From the NCBI RefSeq assembly GCF_022458985.1, contig NC_061786.1, positions 20,404,974-20,468,973 on the forward strand: a DNA stretch of 64,000 nt, in the 5' to 3' direction. Below are positions 21,141 to 33,189 of this stretch, in pieces. Both the position numbers and the translations under genes were made by a program. The notes under the pieces were generated by a model. The model made no database searches. It worked only from the letters and a program-made list of their open reading frames with translations, and was not told the origin of the DNA. Positions within the stretch are counted from its first letter, which is position 1. The number at the start of each line of letters is the position of its first letter. The stretch is from Mugil cephalus. Lineage: Eukaryota > Chordata > Actinopteri > Mugiliformes > Mugilidae.

Positions 21141-21712
21141 TTAAGTTCCTAAGACCCTGTGTCCTCATATGGGGACGTTAAGTTTTAGGTTTCTGTCAGT
21201 TTTTCTCGCTACATTTAAACTTTTATCCTGTTAACTAGATACTAGTTGGTGTAAAAACGTGACAGCAGGTGTTTCAGCGGATTCTTTCTACAGGCGTAAC
21301 AAAAATGGACAAGGTTCAAAACCTCATCAAACTTTAACGCTTCTTTATTTATGCTTATTAACTTTTCTAGTTTATTATGACACAAATTCTGTCAATAGTA
21401 ACGAGCTATAACTTTGCTAATTGGCAAGAACTCAATTGAGGACGTTGGCAATTCTGCTTTTTGCACAGCAATGTTCAGACATGAAAACGAACAGTTTTAT
21501 ATTTTGTTACATGTTGGTAACTTTATTATAATATTGAGTGAAATAATCCCAGTGTCCACATATGAGGACATAATTCTTTCCAAAAACTACTTCCTGTTCA
21601 AAGAGGATGATGATTTTTTTTATAGTTACTAGGTTCTATTAATCCCAAATAAGGAGAAATGGAGAAATTAAAAATGCATAGAAAACAAAAGCTCAGGTCT
21701 GAGGAGGTTGAA
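21141..21712 (+). mobile_element. MITE-like element, copy 2 (longest copy)
   Basis: The left end is TTAAGTTCCTAAGACCCTG followed by the palindrome TCCTCATATGGGGA. The right end is GCTCAGGTCTGAGGAGGTTG, the inverted counterpart (GAGACC/GGTCT). An inner CCACATATGAGGACA word lies near 21557. With copies at 14437-14820 and 61510-61910 it defines a family of about 0.55 kb with TTAACCTCCTGAGACC-type termini. A 72-codon open frame inside is not conserved as protein in the other copies beyond DNA similarity. The TTAA at the ends may be part of the target site. Confidence 0.65.
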
Positions 21713-21849
21713 CCTTCTTTCTGTATTTTACATAATTTAATTACTGTTTATAAGTTGTTCCATAGATTTACACCTTTCACTGTTATACATCCTTGTTTTG
21801 CATTGGTTCTTGTGTGCAAAACTATCTATTTATCTATCTATACTAGTTA

Positions 21850-22790
21850 AATTCCTCCTGTTGATCATGTGTCACTTCAAACCAATTTGTGCTACGACAA
21901 AACCCATTTGCAGGATTTAAAAAGCTGCACAGACTCTCGATGTTGCACGTTCCTCTAAAGGCCGACAGCTTTTTCAGGGTGTTAACGTTTCAGATACGAG
22001 ACAAGCAGAGAATCTGTGTGTGTGTTTTTTTTTTTTTTTTTCTGTTTGGAAAAACACGCCCAGAGCGGTTTGTTGTTGTGAAATTTGAATGAAGACAAAC
22101 TCAGGCCAACGGCAGCAGCAGCAGCAGCACAGGAGGCAGTTTTAGTTTGAGTTCGGTCTGACCTCCTCCAAGGAGAAACAAATACAAGACTGAGCTGCTG
22201 TTTGCTTTGCTGGATTAAAAAAAAAAAAAAAAAGCACCCTGAGATGGTGATGACGGCCTGAAAAGTGAGTGAAGGTTGTGGACTATTAATCCGGTGTCAG
22301 AGGAGAGAAGGAAGCGTTTGTCTCACACCTGTTACGTTGTGTATTGTGTTTCCCTTCTTGTCGGATTTGGGTCAAACATTTGGCAGAAAATCGCTATAAA
22401 GCATCATCAGATATTCTTGATGTCTTTCTTGTCTTTGTGCTGAGATTTACGCTTTTAAACATCCACCACAAAGAGCCAGTTTGTGACTAAAAATCTTCCT
22501 CTTTTTTTTTTTTGTCATGTCATTGTTCTGAGTCGTTCCCAGGGAGAAATTATTGCCAACAAAACAACCTGTGTGCGATCCCACCCTGTAGCCTTTTCCT
22601 GTGGGTCGTACATCTGCATTTGAAGCACATGACTGAACCACAGTGTTACACTGAAACCCTTTTTATTTGTGTAGCCAAATAAGAGACAAGTCTCTCATAC
22701 ACTAAAGCCACTTCATTCACAATAAAAATAATAAAAATATTTAAATTAAATGGGACCATTTCCTGCTAATGATGTTCGATAACGGAGGTT
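21850..22790. other. Intergenic DNA with simple repeats only
   Basis: Contains T and A homopolymers (22027-22041, 22218-22233) and a short CAG run (22112-22128). No gene-like open frame with splice sites is seen. Part of it (22250-22440) is of mixed composition but shows no distinctive motif. Confidence 0.5.
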
Positions 22791-23230
22791 TTCTTTCCGA
22801 TCTGAGTAAAATTCAGGGGATCCGATACCGATACTTTGTGTAAATACACTCTAAGATGTCAGAGTAATTTATTTATTTATTTATTTTAAGTATATATTGA
22901 TTTACTATATAACCGAGCTAATACAACAACAGAAAAAAAACAAACACATCATACAAAATATGTGAAAATGTTGTTTCCAACACTAAAAAAAGATATAAAT
23001 AAAATAATAGTAGCATTAAAATAAATTATTGTTTAATTATTAAGAACTACTATAAACTCACAAGCTTCGTTATAATAGTTTAGTTACTTTCAACTGTGTT
23101 ACTACATTTCCTCCAATGACTGAAGTATCAAAAGTATCGATATTTTGATTTGAGTATCAATTTTAGAGCATAAAGACCTGGTATCTGAAGTATCAATATT
23201 TCAGTATCGATCTGCACATCACTAGTTCCT
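22790..23230. repeat. TATCGATA-type dispersed repeat
   Basis: GATCCGATACCGATACTTTG near the left and repeated AAGTATCGATATTTTGA / CAGTATCGATCTGCACATC AC near the right resemble the termini of a common fish DNA-repeat family. Similar words recur at 33190-33540 and 34210-34300. The centre is AT-rich filler. No transposase is present. Confidence 0.4.
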
Positions 23231-23469
23231 GCAGATTAGTGTCTTCAGAAGTAATAAGTCTGATAAGAGCATCAGGCATCAGGTGTAGAATAATGTTTTC
23301 TTAAGGTTTGTTATTATTTTTTTTATTCCTGGATGGATCATTACAGGAAGAACAAACTACGGAAACACCTTCCGTCAACGAGGACTTGTTTGCCTTCTGT
23401 GTGTCCTCGTCACCGCGGACACCTTAAACCGCAGGACACCTGTCCCTTTGTGCGACACTTTGCACACAC

Positions 23470-23688
23470 AGTACACAGCACACACACACACACACACACA
23501 AAAAAAAACCTCTGGGGGTTTCTGCCCAGTCATTTGGCACATTTTTGATGTTGCATCAAAAAAAAAAAAAGACAAAATGAGGGGACGAGGAGGAGGAGGA
23601 GGAGGAGGGAGCAGAAAGGGAAGGAGGGAGGGAAGGAGGGAGCAATCTAGGCTTTCCACTTCAGTGAAAGGCACTCTTTGTTGAGCCC

Positions 23689-23724
<36 letters not shown>

Positions 23725-23951
23725 AACACACCCCCTCAATAACCACCCTTCAGCCTCCTCCTCCTCCTCCTCCTCCTCCTCCTCTGAAGCCCGGGTGGAT
23801 TTTTCATTAAATGCTATCAGAAATGTGACTGGTCCTATTCATGGGCAGATGGAGGGGCTGGCGGTGCGGCTGGAGACCAATACCTTCACTGGAGAATGAC
23901 AGGAATCTGGATAGTATCAGTGCAGGTTCAGGGCAGAGGAAGAACAAACTC

Positions 23952-23982
<31 letters not shown>

Positions 23983-23985
23983 TTC
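23470..23985. repeat. Cluster of microsatellites
   Basis: Within half a kilobase lie (CA)n at 23480-23501 and 23691-23722, a GGA-rich purine tract at 23580-23645, (TCC)n at 23755-23783 and (TTA)n at 23952-23980. The open frames across them (Cys-Val, Gly and Asn runs) are artefacts of the repeats. Confidence 0.85.
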
Positions 23986-24059
23986 CTCCTTGCAAGGCTT
24001 TCTTTCTGTGCTCGTCCCCTTTTCCCAAAGCTAAATATGCTTCATATGTTCCCCTGAAC

Positions 24060-25750
24060 TAGTCACTTTCTCCTTTGTTTGCAGAGAAAAGAGCTTCACA
24101 TTTGTTGCGTTCACTGACAGCTCAGTGTTTTCGCCGCCTGTTCTCAAGCCCCCCCCCCCAAAGTAAGACCTGAAGCTTCTTAAAGAGTTAAGAGCGCTAA
24201 ACAAACACAAAAAACAAAAACCCACATTGTCGCCACTGTTTCCTCGGACCAGATCCGCCCGCTGTTCATTTTCTCACCAGAGAGGAGAGATGAACCTCTC
24301 ATATTGTCGGGGAGCGTTCGATTATGTCGCGGGGACAATGGAGAGGGCGTCGGGCTGGAAGGAAAAACACAAACAATGACTTCCGCAACAGCAATTTAAT
24401 CCTCCGGCGTTAAAAACCTGACACAAAGTGGACAAAGGGCGAGGAGGCTGGCACGAATAAAGGCCGAATCTGAAGATTAAGCAAAAAAAAAAAAAAAAGA
24501 AAAAGAAAGAAAGAGGGAGAGAAAGGAATCTTTTGTGTAAAAAAAAAAAAAAAAAAAAAAAAAGGCCCTTTATCTGCTTTTGAAGTCAGCGAGACCTGCC
24601 AGCCTCTCTTTGTAAGCGGCCCCCATGTCCCACAGCAAACCACCACCTCACTTTCATCTGCCCGTCATCTTAGGGGGCAATTAATGCCATTCAGGTCCAC
24701 TACCCACCACACTGAGGCAGATAGACAGAGGAGGAGAAACATGGTGCTATATCAGGGTATTTTTCTTTTTTTTTCATGCATAATCACGTGTTTGCAACAT
24801 TTTCTACTGGTTGAGGGATGAGTTAATGCTGTAGATCGACTAAGGATGGACTATTTTATGAGTAAATATTGTAGAATAATAAACACTAGTAGTAAAACAG
24901 GTTTGCATGGCTCCATGTTAGAACTGATTAGTGATCTGAGGACATTTACAAACAAAAAAGAATTAAATGTTATTAAGATGAAAAGAAGAAACAGGGACAA
25001 TTATTTAAATTTGACATATTTATTCATATTTAAACATATTTAAACTTCTATGTCTGTGATGTCTATAGCAGCGTGACCATCTACCGTAATAACTGTTGTA
25101 TGCGCGCAACATTTTTTTTTCTCATTCATATTAAGCTTAAAATTGGGGACATTTTTAAAGACATGTATAGCCGGGGGACAGGTCACTGTCCCCAGATATC
25201 AGGGACATCTGGTCACCCGAAAAATAAACGTCGGAAGTCATCTTGTTCTTCCGTTTTTATTTTACTTTCCATCTTCACCACACCTCGTAGTTGCACCCTG
25301 AATATACTATGGACAAACCCATTGGATTCTGTATAATGTGAAAAAATTATGGCCCGTATGTCATGAATAGTAAAATAAACTATTAAGACCAAAATCTTTT
25401 TTTTTTATTATTGTACCAGGCTGTAAACATGTTTAATAATGCTGTAAAGTTTGGCTTTTTAACATTGGGGTCTATGGGGATTTGCGCCCTTTTGGAGCCT
25501 CTAGTGGCCACTTGATGAACTGCAGTTTTTTTGCAGAGGTCGCTGCTTGGTTGCACCATGTGTGTTTAGTGAAAATGGTTCAGTCTGAAATAGTCTAAAC
25601 GTTGTGTGATCAAATACACCAGTAGTCTGTGCCGATATGTTAAATACGTATAATAAAAAAAATTACCGGTATTCTATATGAACCGATAAACCGCCCATAG
25701 CTCACACTCGACTTGTTGAATTTGACAACAGTTTAGTGAAGCCTAATTCG
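24060..25750. other. Gene-free stretch with homopolymers and a short repeat
   Basis: Poly-A tracts lie at 24483-24498 and 24539-24563. Around 25440-25560 is a GGTCTATGGGGAT... GAGCCTCTAGTGGCCACTTG block that resembles a widespread fish repeat. At 25070-25225 two inverted GTGACCATCT/AGATGACC-like words flank a possible small DNA element. No exon is supported. Confidence 0.4.
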
Positions 25751-25759
25751 CTGCATATG

Positions 25760-27030
25760 AGTCAAGTGACATTTCTTGATCAGATCAAGTTCCGCGGCCC
25801 CTTTCACCTGTCGTTATATACGTTTGATTGGGCTCCTGTTTGCAAGGCGGCCGGCGCGCCGTGAAAAACCAGCCGGGCTGCTGCTTAATGAATATTTCAC
25901 CGCCTCCACACACAATAAGCCTCCCATGATAGCCCCCGCGAATAAGGTATACAATTCTAGCCGTGCAGCCGTGCAGCCGTGCAATAACTCCGGCTCATAG
26001 TTGATAAAGCCGCGTGCGAGGGGAGGCCTCGGGTTTTTATCGTTGACCTTTTTCGCTCCCTTGCTGTAGCTCCTTTGCTCTGGGGATTCCCACTGTTTCT
26101 CCTCTGCCGCTCCAAACACAGCGGCCCCGGCGCTGGCGTCCGGCGAGAGGCTGGGGAAATAAAGCCTCCATTTGCATTACGTAATTTCATGCATTATTCA
26201 GCGCTTCGGAGAATCGCTTCACCTAGACAACTCCTCGGAGGGCAGTGAGGAGATAACTGTTAGTGACAGGGCCCGGCTCATGAAATGCAGAGTGACTTAA
26301 CCGCGCAATCTGCAGATATTACCCCGGACTGAATTGGAAATAGACGTCGCGGCAACGCTCGCACAGATGCGCTTCTAACAAAAAACACTCATTGCTATTT
26401 TTCGAGGAGGGGTGGGGGTGGCGAAGCGATATCAGATGCACATTTTTATTTTTTTTACGCCGTATCTGTTTTATATACGAAGCTGCAGATATTTCAAAGG
26501 AATTCAAAGAGCAGGAAAAAAAAGCCACAGCAGGATTCAGATGCGGTCGGATAATGATGTTCTGTTTCTGCCCGGTGCAGCTCCTCCGCAGCTCGTTACT
26601 GTTGTGCGGCCCCCGTCAAAAACGAGCTGCGCGTAAAGAGTTTTTTATTGTCATAATCTGTCTTTCTTTAATAGGCCGCATTGTGGAATCAAAACGCGCA
26701 GAAGCCAACAGACTGCGGTCGGGCCAATTAGCGCAATCAAGGAGCCGCCGACGGCAACTGGACATTGTCTTCTTTATTTGTCCCGAGCCTTTCACATCGG
26801 CTCCAATAGTTGTGCAGTTGTTATCGCGCGCCGGGTAACAAGCGCTGCAGCGCGAGGCGGCGAGACGAGCCCGGGAAATAAAGCCCTCTCCGTCTAATCA
26901 CAGACAATGGAGTGTATTTCATTAAGCCAGATAATGGTGTGTGCATTTCATTACCATAGATAACTAGGAATATTTAGATGAGGGATGAGGTGCTCATAAA
27001 GCGCCCCGGTTGGTCGCCATGGTAACCCGG
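25760..27030. promoter_or_regulatory. Candidate conserved non-coding cluster (strongest block)
   Basis: About 1.3 kb of balanced, repeat-poor sequence in an otherwise AT-rich desert. It contains CTGCTTAATGAATATTTCACC (near 25880), CCATTTGCATTACGTAATTTC (near 26170) and a direct pair of TATTTCATTAAGCCAGATAA / GCATTTCATTACCATAGATA (26915-26963). It ends with CGCCATGGTAACC (27015). The density of ATTA, TTGCAT and GATAA words is that of developmental enhancers. Several 60-148 codon open frames overlap in different frames, which argues against one real exon. Confidence 0.4.
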
Positions 27031-27229
27031 ATCTCGGCAAACAAAAGGAGTCGGAGGGGGGAAAAAAAAATAAAAATGTTTTGCTAGGGGACGGAAAGAA
27101 GACGAGAGAGGAACGAGGAGCTACCAGAGCAACCAGGAAACGAGTTGTTGTTTCTTTTTTTTTGTTTAGCTTCTGCATTCAGGACAAAAAGACTCAGGTG
27201 ACCAACCGTGATCCTCCTTTGTTCTCAAA

Positions 27230-27990
27230 AGTTAAATATTCCTTCTCTCTGCAGGATGCCCGGGATAATCACATGCTAATGCAGCCGCGGGGCCAAATAA
27301 TAAACTTAATCACCCGAATGTGGAAATCAGTGTGCAGTCAGAGAACCTATCCATCCATCTTGTTTCGCCTCTGTGAATATTACAACCCCTCCACCACCTC
27401 CACCACCTCCACCACCTCCACCGCAACTCAGGCTGCCAGTCAAAACCTGACTTTATTTAGAGTGTGAATTTCAAATGAAGATGTGACAAAGAGAAGCGCT
27501 CTGGAGCCTAAATGAGCCCAAACGATGACCTTGACTTCAGGGAAAAGGTTCTCGTTCATCCTGTTCCAGAGCTGTCACTTTGAGGACAAAAACCCCAGGA
27601 CGGGTTATATTACTGGGGACGACACCGAGGCAAACGACATCCATTTCATTTTGGCACCGTGCAGCATTAAAGCCTCCCCCACTTCCTCCCCCCCCCCCCT
27701 CCTCCACCTCCCCTGCAGTGTAAGTCTATCACTATTAATGTAGAAACATCATTTGCAGCTGGAAAATTAAGGGTTGGAGTGGAATGACAACTCCGCGCAG
27801 CCGATTTGCGGCATTTACAAAGTGTGACATTGATTACAGCTGCTCACATTTTTCATCCTAAATTGGCCCAAGTCAAGCTCCCAAACGCTGTAATTACCAG
27901 CCGAGGCACAATTGCGTTCTTTAATTGAAGAGATTAAAACACATATTTCACTCTACGCATCTGGTTGCACAAATCCGAGTGAACGTTCCT
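27230..27990. promoter_or_regulatory. Candidate conserved non-coding block
   Basis: Includes CGGGATAATCACATGCTAATG (27261-27281), AATAATAAACTTAATCACCC and, near 27890, GCTGTAATTACCAGCC and TTCTTTAATTGAAGAGATTAA. A (CCACCT)n run lies at 27391-27421 and a C run at 27690. No coding signal. Enhancer role inferred. Confidence 0.3.
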
Positions 27991-28129
27991 CAGACGACAA
28001 CGGAAAAGATAACCAGGAAAATGTATTTTGCTTCTATTTATTGTCTTTTTCAGTTAATGTATATTATTTTACATAATTTATCTATTGTTTTTTCTTTCTG
28101 AATGAGGTTAGAACAACAAGGCTGCGTTC

Positions 28130-28250
28130 ACGGTGGTGGTGGATATTGGCGACGACTTCACGATACGATACGTATCACGATACTTGAGTCACGATATTAT
28201 ACATTATTGCGTTATTATGATATTGCGATATATTGCAATATTCTACATAG
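28130..28250. repeat. Degenerate CGATA/ATATTGCGATAT repeat
   Basis: ACGATACGATACGTATCACGA and TATGATATTGCGATATATTGC form overlapping short inverted repeats. A related AGTATTGCAATATATTGTC word is found at 29128-29147. This is a familiar fish repeat type, here truncated. Confidence 0.4.
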
Positions 28251-28445
28251 TTCATTTTAAATGCAGCTTAAAATACAAGTTGTATATACGCGCAGCAGAT
28301 GACAGCGAGTCAAAAAACAATGTTAATCCAATTTATCCATTTCCAATTTATTCTACAGAAAAAGTGGTGGTGGAGGCGTGGAAATTGTTCACGATTGGTT
28401 CAAACCAACATTAAGAATTAATTATTACACAGGATGAGATGTTAC

Positions 28446-28838
28446 GAGGCAAAACACATTTAGAAGCCCAATCCAACTGAAACACCGACAAGTAAGCTAG
28501 CAGTCAGCTACCAACGAGCAACCAACGAGAAGACACCAGCTAACTAGCCTAGCTAACGGCAGTAGGTCCACAAAATCCCGTCCGCCAGTTGAGTGTGAGT
28601 GGGAAATGCCAGCATTTAAAACACTGTGACAGTAGGGAGGAATTTCTGTAAGAAGTAACGAGATATACGACTAAATTTCAACCAACACTTAGGGCCCTAA
28701 GTGGGGCCAAGGGCCAAGATCCGAGTCAAAACACATTTAGAAGTTCAGTCCAACTGAAAAACCGACCTGCAGGCTAGCAGTCAGCTACCAACTAGCAAGC
28801 AACAAGGAGACACCAGCTAACTAGCGTAGCACCTCCCT
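28446..28838. repeat. Pair of direct repeats, about 115 bp each
   Basis: 28446-28562 and 28723-28838 share CAAAACACATTTAGAAG, CCAACTGAAA, GCTAGCAGTCAGCTACCAAC and GACACCAGCTAACTAGC in the same order, 277 bases apart. The intervening DNA has no visible relation to the units, so this is a partial tandem or segmental duplication of a larger unit. Confidence 0.65.
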
Positions 28839-30359
28839 TCACCGATGTTTCGTTAAGTTTTTACACAACCATGTGACTTTCAACCAAGAAATTAGCTTAG
28901 CCCTACTACTAACTACTAAAACCACTCAGCTAGCCTTACCTCTAGCATGCTCCCCAGCTAGCGTGTTTCCTCCTTAGCCACAGCTCGCTCTGCTGCCAGG
29001 GACATGTAGTTTACTGCGACCCTCCGTTCTGTTCAGGAGAGCAATGGTGGATTTTGCCAGAAACCCATGGCAACCCACGCTCCACCTTCAAAAACCTTCA
29101 AAACTGATACTGCATCGAAAGAAAAAAGTATTGCAATATATTGTCATATCCCACCGCTGGTTTATGGGCAATGCTAGCATGACGAAAAAAAAGACACAAT
29201 GACAATGCTAACGTGCTAATATTGAGCAGATATAATGTTTACCATGGCCGCCGTCTTATTTTAGTGCCTTATCATGTAAACAGAGGCTGCTTTGCATTTA
29301 TTTGGTCATAAATCTAATAATCTGACGTCGGCACTAGATAAAAAGCTAAGGTTTCTCCAGAATTATTAACGTCCCAGGTAATCTGTGTCATTGTCGCTCA
29401 AGATTACAGAGATTCAGGGAGGCAGCAATGCCTAATAACAAGATGGACGCCTCCTAGAAGATGGGTGAGGAGTCCAGTGGGTCATTACAGCAAACTAGCA
29501 GCAGTTTCACTAAAGATGAAGCTCATACTACCGTGACATGTCAGTCCTGAAACCCAGCTAAAGTACTACTGCAATGATTTGTCCTTGTGAGCCTCATAGT
29601 GTCTCTACAGCGACAGACTGAAGACAGATATCTCCGTCCTTGCAGCAGACGATGCAGAGAACACAACGGCACATGACCTGCACATGGAGTCCAGCCGTTA
29701 GGTGAAAGCAGATAGGACTCCATATGGACCACCAAGTCATTGTTGTTATACTCCCAGATACTCCACACTGACAGGAATGTAGCACTGCTGTCACACCTTT
29801 GATGTCAGAAGAAAAACAAAACACTTAAACATTTATGTATCCTGGGAACTGTTTTGCAGAGCGCATTGAGTACGGTCTCAATATCAGCCTGCAAAAACTT
29901 GATTTAGAGAAGCTCCAGGAGCAGATTCGTTCATGCACATTTTCTATATAGCTACCGGGGACTGTGCATTATTTTAAATGCATTCAGCACAGCGTCTATT
30001 AAATATTAAATTTCAGGCCGGGGTTTGGTCCACAGCACAGAACGAGAAACAGGTTTATTCGGAGTAGGGGAAGAAGAAGTGCACACTCCCGAAAAACAAC
30101 ATTAAATCAGAAGTTGTTGCACGTTGCAGGAGAAAAAAACAAAATGCTGGAAACTCTATAGGAAGCAGGCTATGCAAGGGGAGAGAATACCACATCTAAA
30201 AGAAAACAAAGTCAGAATGTAGCTCCTTTTGTTATCCAAACACAGTAAAACAACACAGAATCAAATGTTTCCAGTTTAAACAGCCACGAAAATGTATGAC
30301 AAACCACACACAGGCTGTGACAGTCCGGCATGATAATGTCGATTCCCCCCCGGTGATGG

Positions 30360-30650
30360 ATGCATGTGTGTGTGTGTGTGTTGGTGGAACCAGACTCCCT
30401 CATTCTTGGCCCAGAGTAATAAGATCAGCCTGTTTGGGCCTGACAGGCTGAGCCTCTCTCAGGGTGGCCCATCTGGCCAGCGCCCAGTCTGTGGCGCCAG
30501 CCACCGGCTCCGCTGTGCAGGGACCCATCTGTGGTCCTGTGTGGTATCAACCGTTACACCGCCAGGCCTGTCCTGATCTGCACATGGGTCCACTGGTCTG
30601 TCTCTATGTGTGTGTGTGTGAGTGTGTGTGTGTGTGCAGCAAATCATTCT
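30360..30650. repeat. GT microsatellites flanking a mixed-composition stretch
   Basis: GT tracts occur at 30365-30382 and 30605-30640. Between them is a GC-richer, repeat-free stretch with CCTGTTTGGGCCTGACAGGC. No gene is evident. Confidence 0.6.
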
Positions 30651-30799
30651 TAGAAAGTGTTTAACCTGTCTGGGTGGGATAGTTCTCACAGATGGAGTCT
30701 GTTGAGTAAAAGTGTAAGAGTGTTTTTATTTATTTATTTGCTTTCTAGCAAGAAAGGAAGAACAAATAACAAATAAATAAATCATAGCATAAAGGTGAA

Positions 30800-31354
30800 C
30801 TGGCCATTTTCCCACTATTCACAGTGCTTATGCTAAGCTAAGCTAAGCTACAGATGTCAGCTGCAGCTTCATATTCGACAAAGAGACATGAGAAGACTCT
30901 TGTCATTTAACATTTAACCAGCAAAGAACAATAAGCGAAAATTACTTTTTAAAGATTACACACTGATCAGCCACAACATTATGACCACTGCCACAGGGGA
31001 TGTAAACAACGTTAAAACCATCTTGTGACAGTTCAAGGTTCTGCATGGAAACGTTTGGACCTTGTATTCATTCATGTGGACGTTACTTAGACATGTAGCC
31101 CCCACCTAGACCAGACCAGACCAGACCAGACCAGGTCCCCCCCTCCACACCCCATAGCAATGACACTCTTTGATAGCAGCAGCCATCCCCGGTACAATGA
31201 CATACAAAACCACTTGGTGAAGACCTGTGGATGATCCACAGAGACACCCTCCCCTCAACTAATAGGACCCATGTCCATCCTCTGATGAGTCACAACTATT
31301 TTGGAGACCTACACAATAATGAGAAGGTGGTCATAATGTTCTGCCTGATCTGTA
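30800..31354 (+). mobile_element. Composite Tc1-derived element, second copy
   Basis: It matches the right part of the element at 8486-9218. A TATGCTAAGCTAAGCTAAGC module (30831) precedes a terminus CACTGATCAGCCACAACATT (30961). The body has GTAGCCCCCACCTAGACC, the same CCAGA pentamer expansion, GGATGATCCACAGAG and CCATGTCCATCCTCTGATG AGTCAC. It ends in GGTGGTCATAATGTTCTGCC (31326-31354). The distance from the CTAAG module to the terminus is 128 bases here and 125 in the first copy. Non-coding. Confidence 0.7.
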
Positions 31355-31419
31355 TGATGACAGTTTTCCAGGAGAATCAAATTATTCAGTCCAGTAAAAC
31401 TTTCCCTCCACTAACTTAT

Positions 31420-32330
31420 TAGTGGAATTTCGGCTAAAAACAGCTGGAGAAAACCCTGTTTTAGATTCTGCACGTGTGGCGACACACAATCACAGAACAC
31501 GTGTGCAAAGTGAGATTCCCGTCCGGCCTCAAACTCATCAGGAGCCAAATCCGTTTTCCCCCGCAGTGTAAAGTTCCCGCGTAATTCAGTTTCGGGGAAA
31601 AACCGACGGCAGCTGCGACGATCACAGATCACAGGAGACGGGCCGAGCGTGAGATAACACGAACCGAGACACATCTGTCTCCGAGACCTAATGGTTCCAC
31701 GCGATGGCGACGTCAGCGGCCGACCACAGGCAGAGCTACGAGGGAAACTTATTCATATTCATCTGTGAGAAATTTAATTAGAATCCTTCAAATCGCCTTT
31801 TTTTTTGGGGAGATTTTTCTAAAATTAAGTCGTGGGTTGGTCGACTGCCTTCGGAGCCAGCTGCAAATAAGACTAAGACATCTACTCTACTGTGTATGTC
31901 TCTGTCTTGGATTGTTCCACAACATATTCTGATTACAAGCTTGTGAACAGTTGCTTTTCTTGTTAAATTCCTTTTGAAAAGCTTCGCTCAGCAAGGTTTA
32001 ATCCACCCGTAGCACTTGTTCCTCTGCAGACCAGCTCTGCCAACCTGAAATGTGTTGTTGACGTCACAACGTGTTAACAATGAGGGGGGGTAGGGACATT
32101 TAGTACAGTTCATAGAGGCAGGGTGAGCAACTCAAAGTAAAATTTAAAATATGCAGCAAAAGGAGAGGTGAGGTAATTAGGTTCAATCCAAAAACTGCAT
32201 CACTGACACTAGTCACACAGAATCTGTTCCTCCATTTTCTTCTTCTGAATACAAACAACCCTGTTATTATGAAGAGTTATTCCCTTTCAAGCAGGTGCAG
32301 AGCGTACGGACGAGCTGCCTGTTAGCGTCA
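31420..32330. other. Intergenic DNA, partly mixed composition
   Basis: 31430-31790 is of mixed composition with CGTCAGCGGCC and CTTATTCATATTCATCTG words and may be a regulatory block; the rest is plain AT-rich DNA. No exon is supported on either strand. Confidence 0.35.
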
Positions 32331-32725
32331 GCCTTCACGGTGTGTTCAAGTGCAGCTTTTAAGTCCCGGCACACAAAAGAGGAGAGTCACGGTCAACCCT
32401 TCGCTACCGGCGTCTGGGCCTGACTTATGAGATCTGTTTGCAGAAATTTCCGTCTACACAGAGCGAAGGATCGTGGGGCAGTTACAGTTGGTCTTTGTGG
32501 TGTGTTCAAGGTGCAACCTTGTGCTGCAGACGCTGCGGCTACGTGAGGCCTTTGCTGCAGATGCAGTCAGTTTAGTGCGTCTGGATCTTAAAAGCTGCTT
32601 CATGGTTCCTCGTTGGTATCCGTTTATGTGGCCTCTCCTCCATACAGAGTGAAGGATCATGGGAATTAAACACACCGGGCTGTAGTCTTTGTGTTGTGTT
32701 CGAGTGCAGCCTTGTAACCTGCAGA
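32330..32725. repeat. Local imperfect repeats around GTGTTCAAGTGCAGC
   Basis: Units at 32456-32535 and 32640-32720 share ACACAGAGCGAAGGATCGTG / ACAGAGTGAAGGATCATG followed by TTAC/TGTAGTCTTTGTGGTG and TTCAAGGTGCAACCTTGT. A third partial unit (GGTGTGTTCAAGTGCAGC) lies at 32339. This is a degenerate tandem array of about 187-base period. Confidence 0.55.
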
Positions 32726-33189
32726 CACGAAGTCCAACACATTGGTTTGAATGTGAAACTAAACGATTACAGCTCAGTTTAACTCAAATAATCATGTGTA
32801 TTTATGGTTCAGGTGCATCTTTTTTTTACTGTAGCGACATAGTTCTTTATCCAGTGTTTCTGCAAAACAAAATTATCCAGTTTCACTTAATTGGTCAGAA
32901 CATTATTATTTATTTACTGCGAATAATTAATCATTGTCCGTCTATGCCAGCGACGTATAGTGACAGGCGGAACAATTAAATAGTCCAGCAGAAGGTAGAT
33001 AATTAACCTGTCTGTCCATTCAAAGAACAGAATAAGTCTTCCCTCGGAGTGAGACGTGTGATCAGGATGGATATTTGAAATAAAAGACTCATCGGATCCG
33101 GAAATTGCCAGATGAAGGTCTAGTATCAGAAGAAGCTGCGAGCAACATACATGAAACTTCCTTGGATTCTATGGTGTGTGGAAAAGCTG

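Noticed and set aside
21414..21632. 72-codon open frame with a similar peptide on the minus strand at 61264-61668
   Set aside because: The shared peptide (NFIIILSEIIPV / DFIMILSDIIPV) comes from DNA similarity between MITE copies; the rest diverges by frameshift.
23375..24062. Several open frames with Cys-Val, Gly, Asn and Leu runs
   Set aside because: Produced by CA, GGA and TTA microsatellites.
25498..25520. CTAGTGGCCAC word considered as a CTCF site
   Set aside because: It lies in a widespread fish repeat and misses the GGCRC part of the core.
26392..26838. 148-codon open frame in the strongest non-coding block
   Set aside because: Overlaps other open frames on both strands; no splice or domain support; block fits regulatory DNA better.
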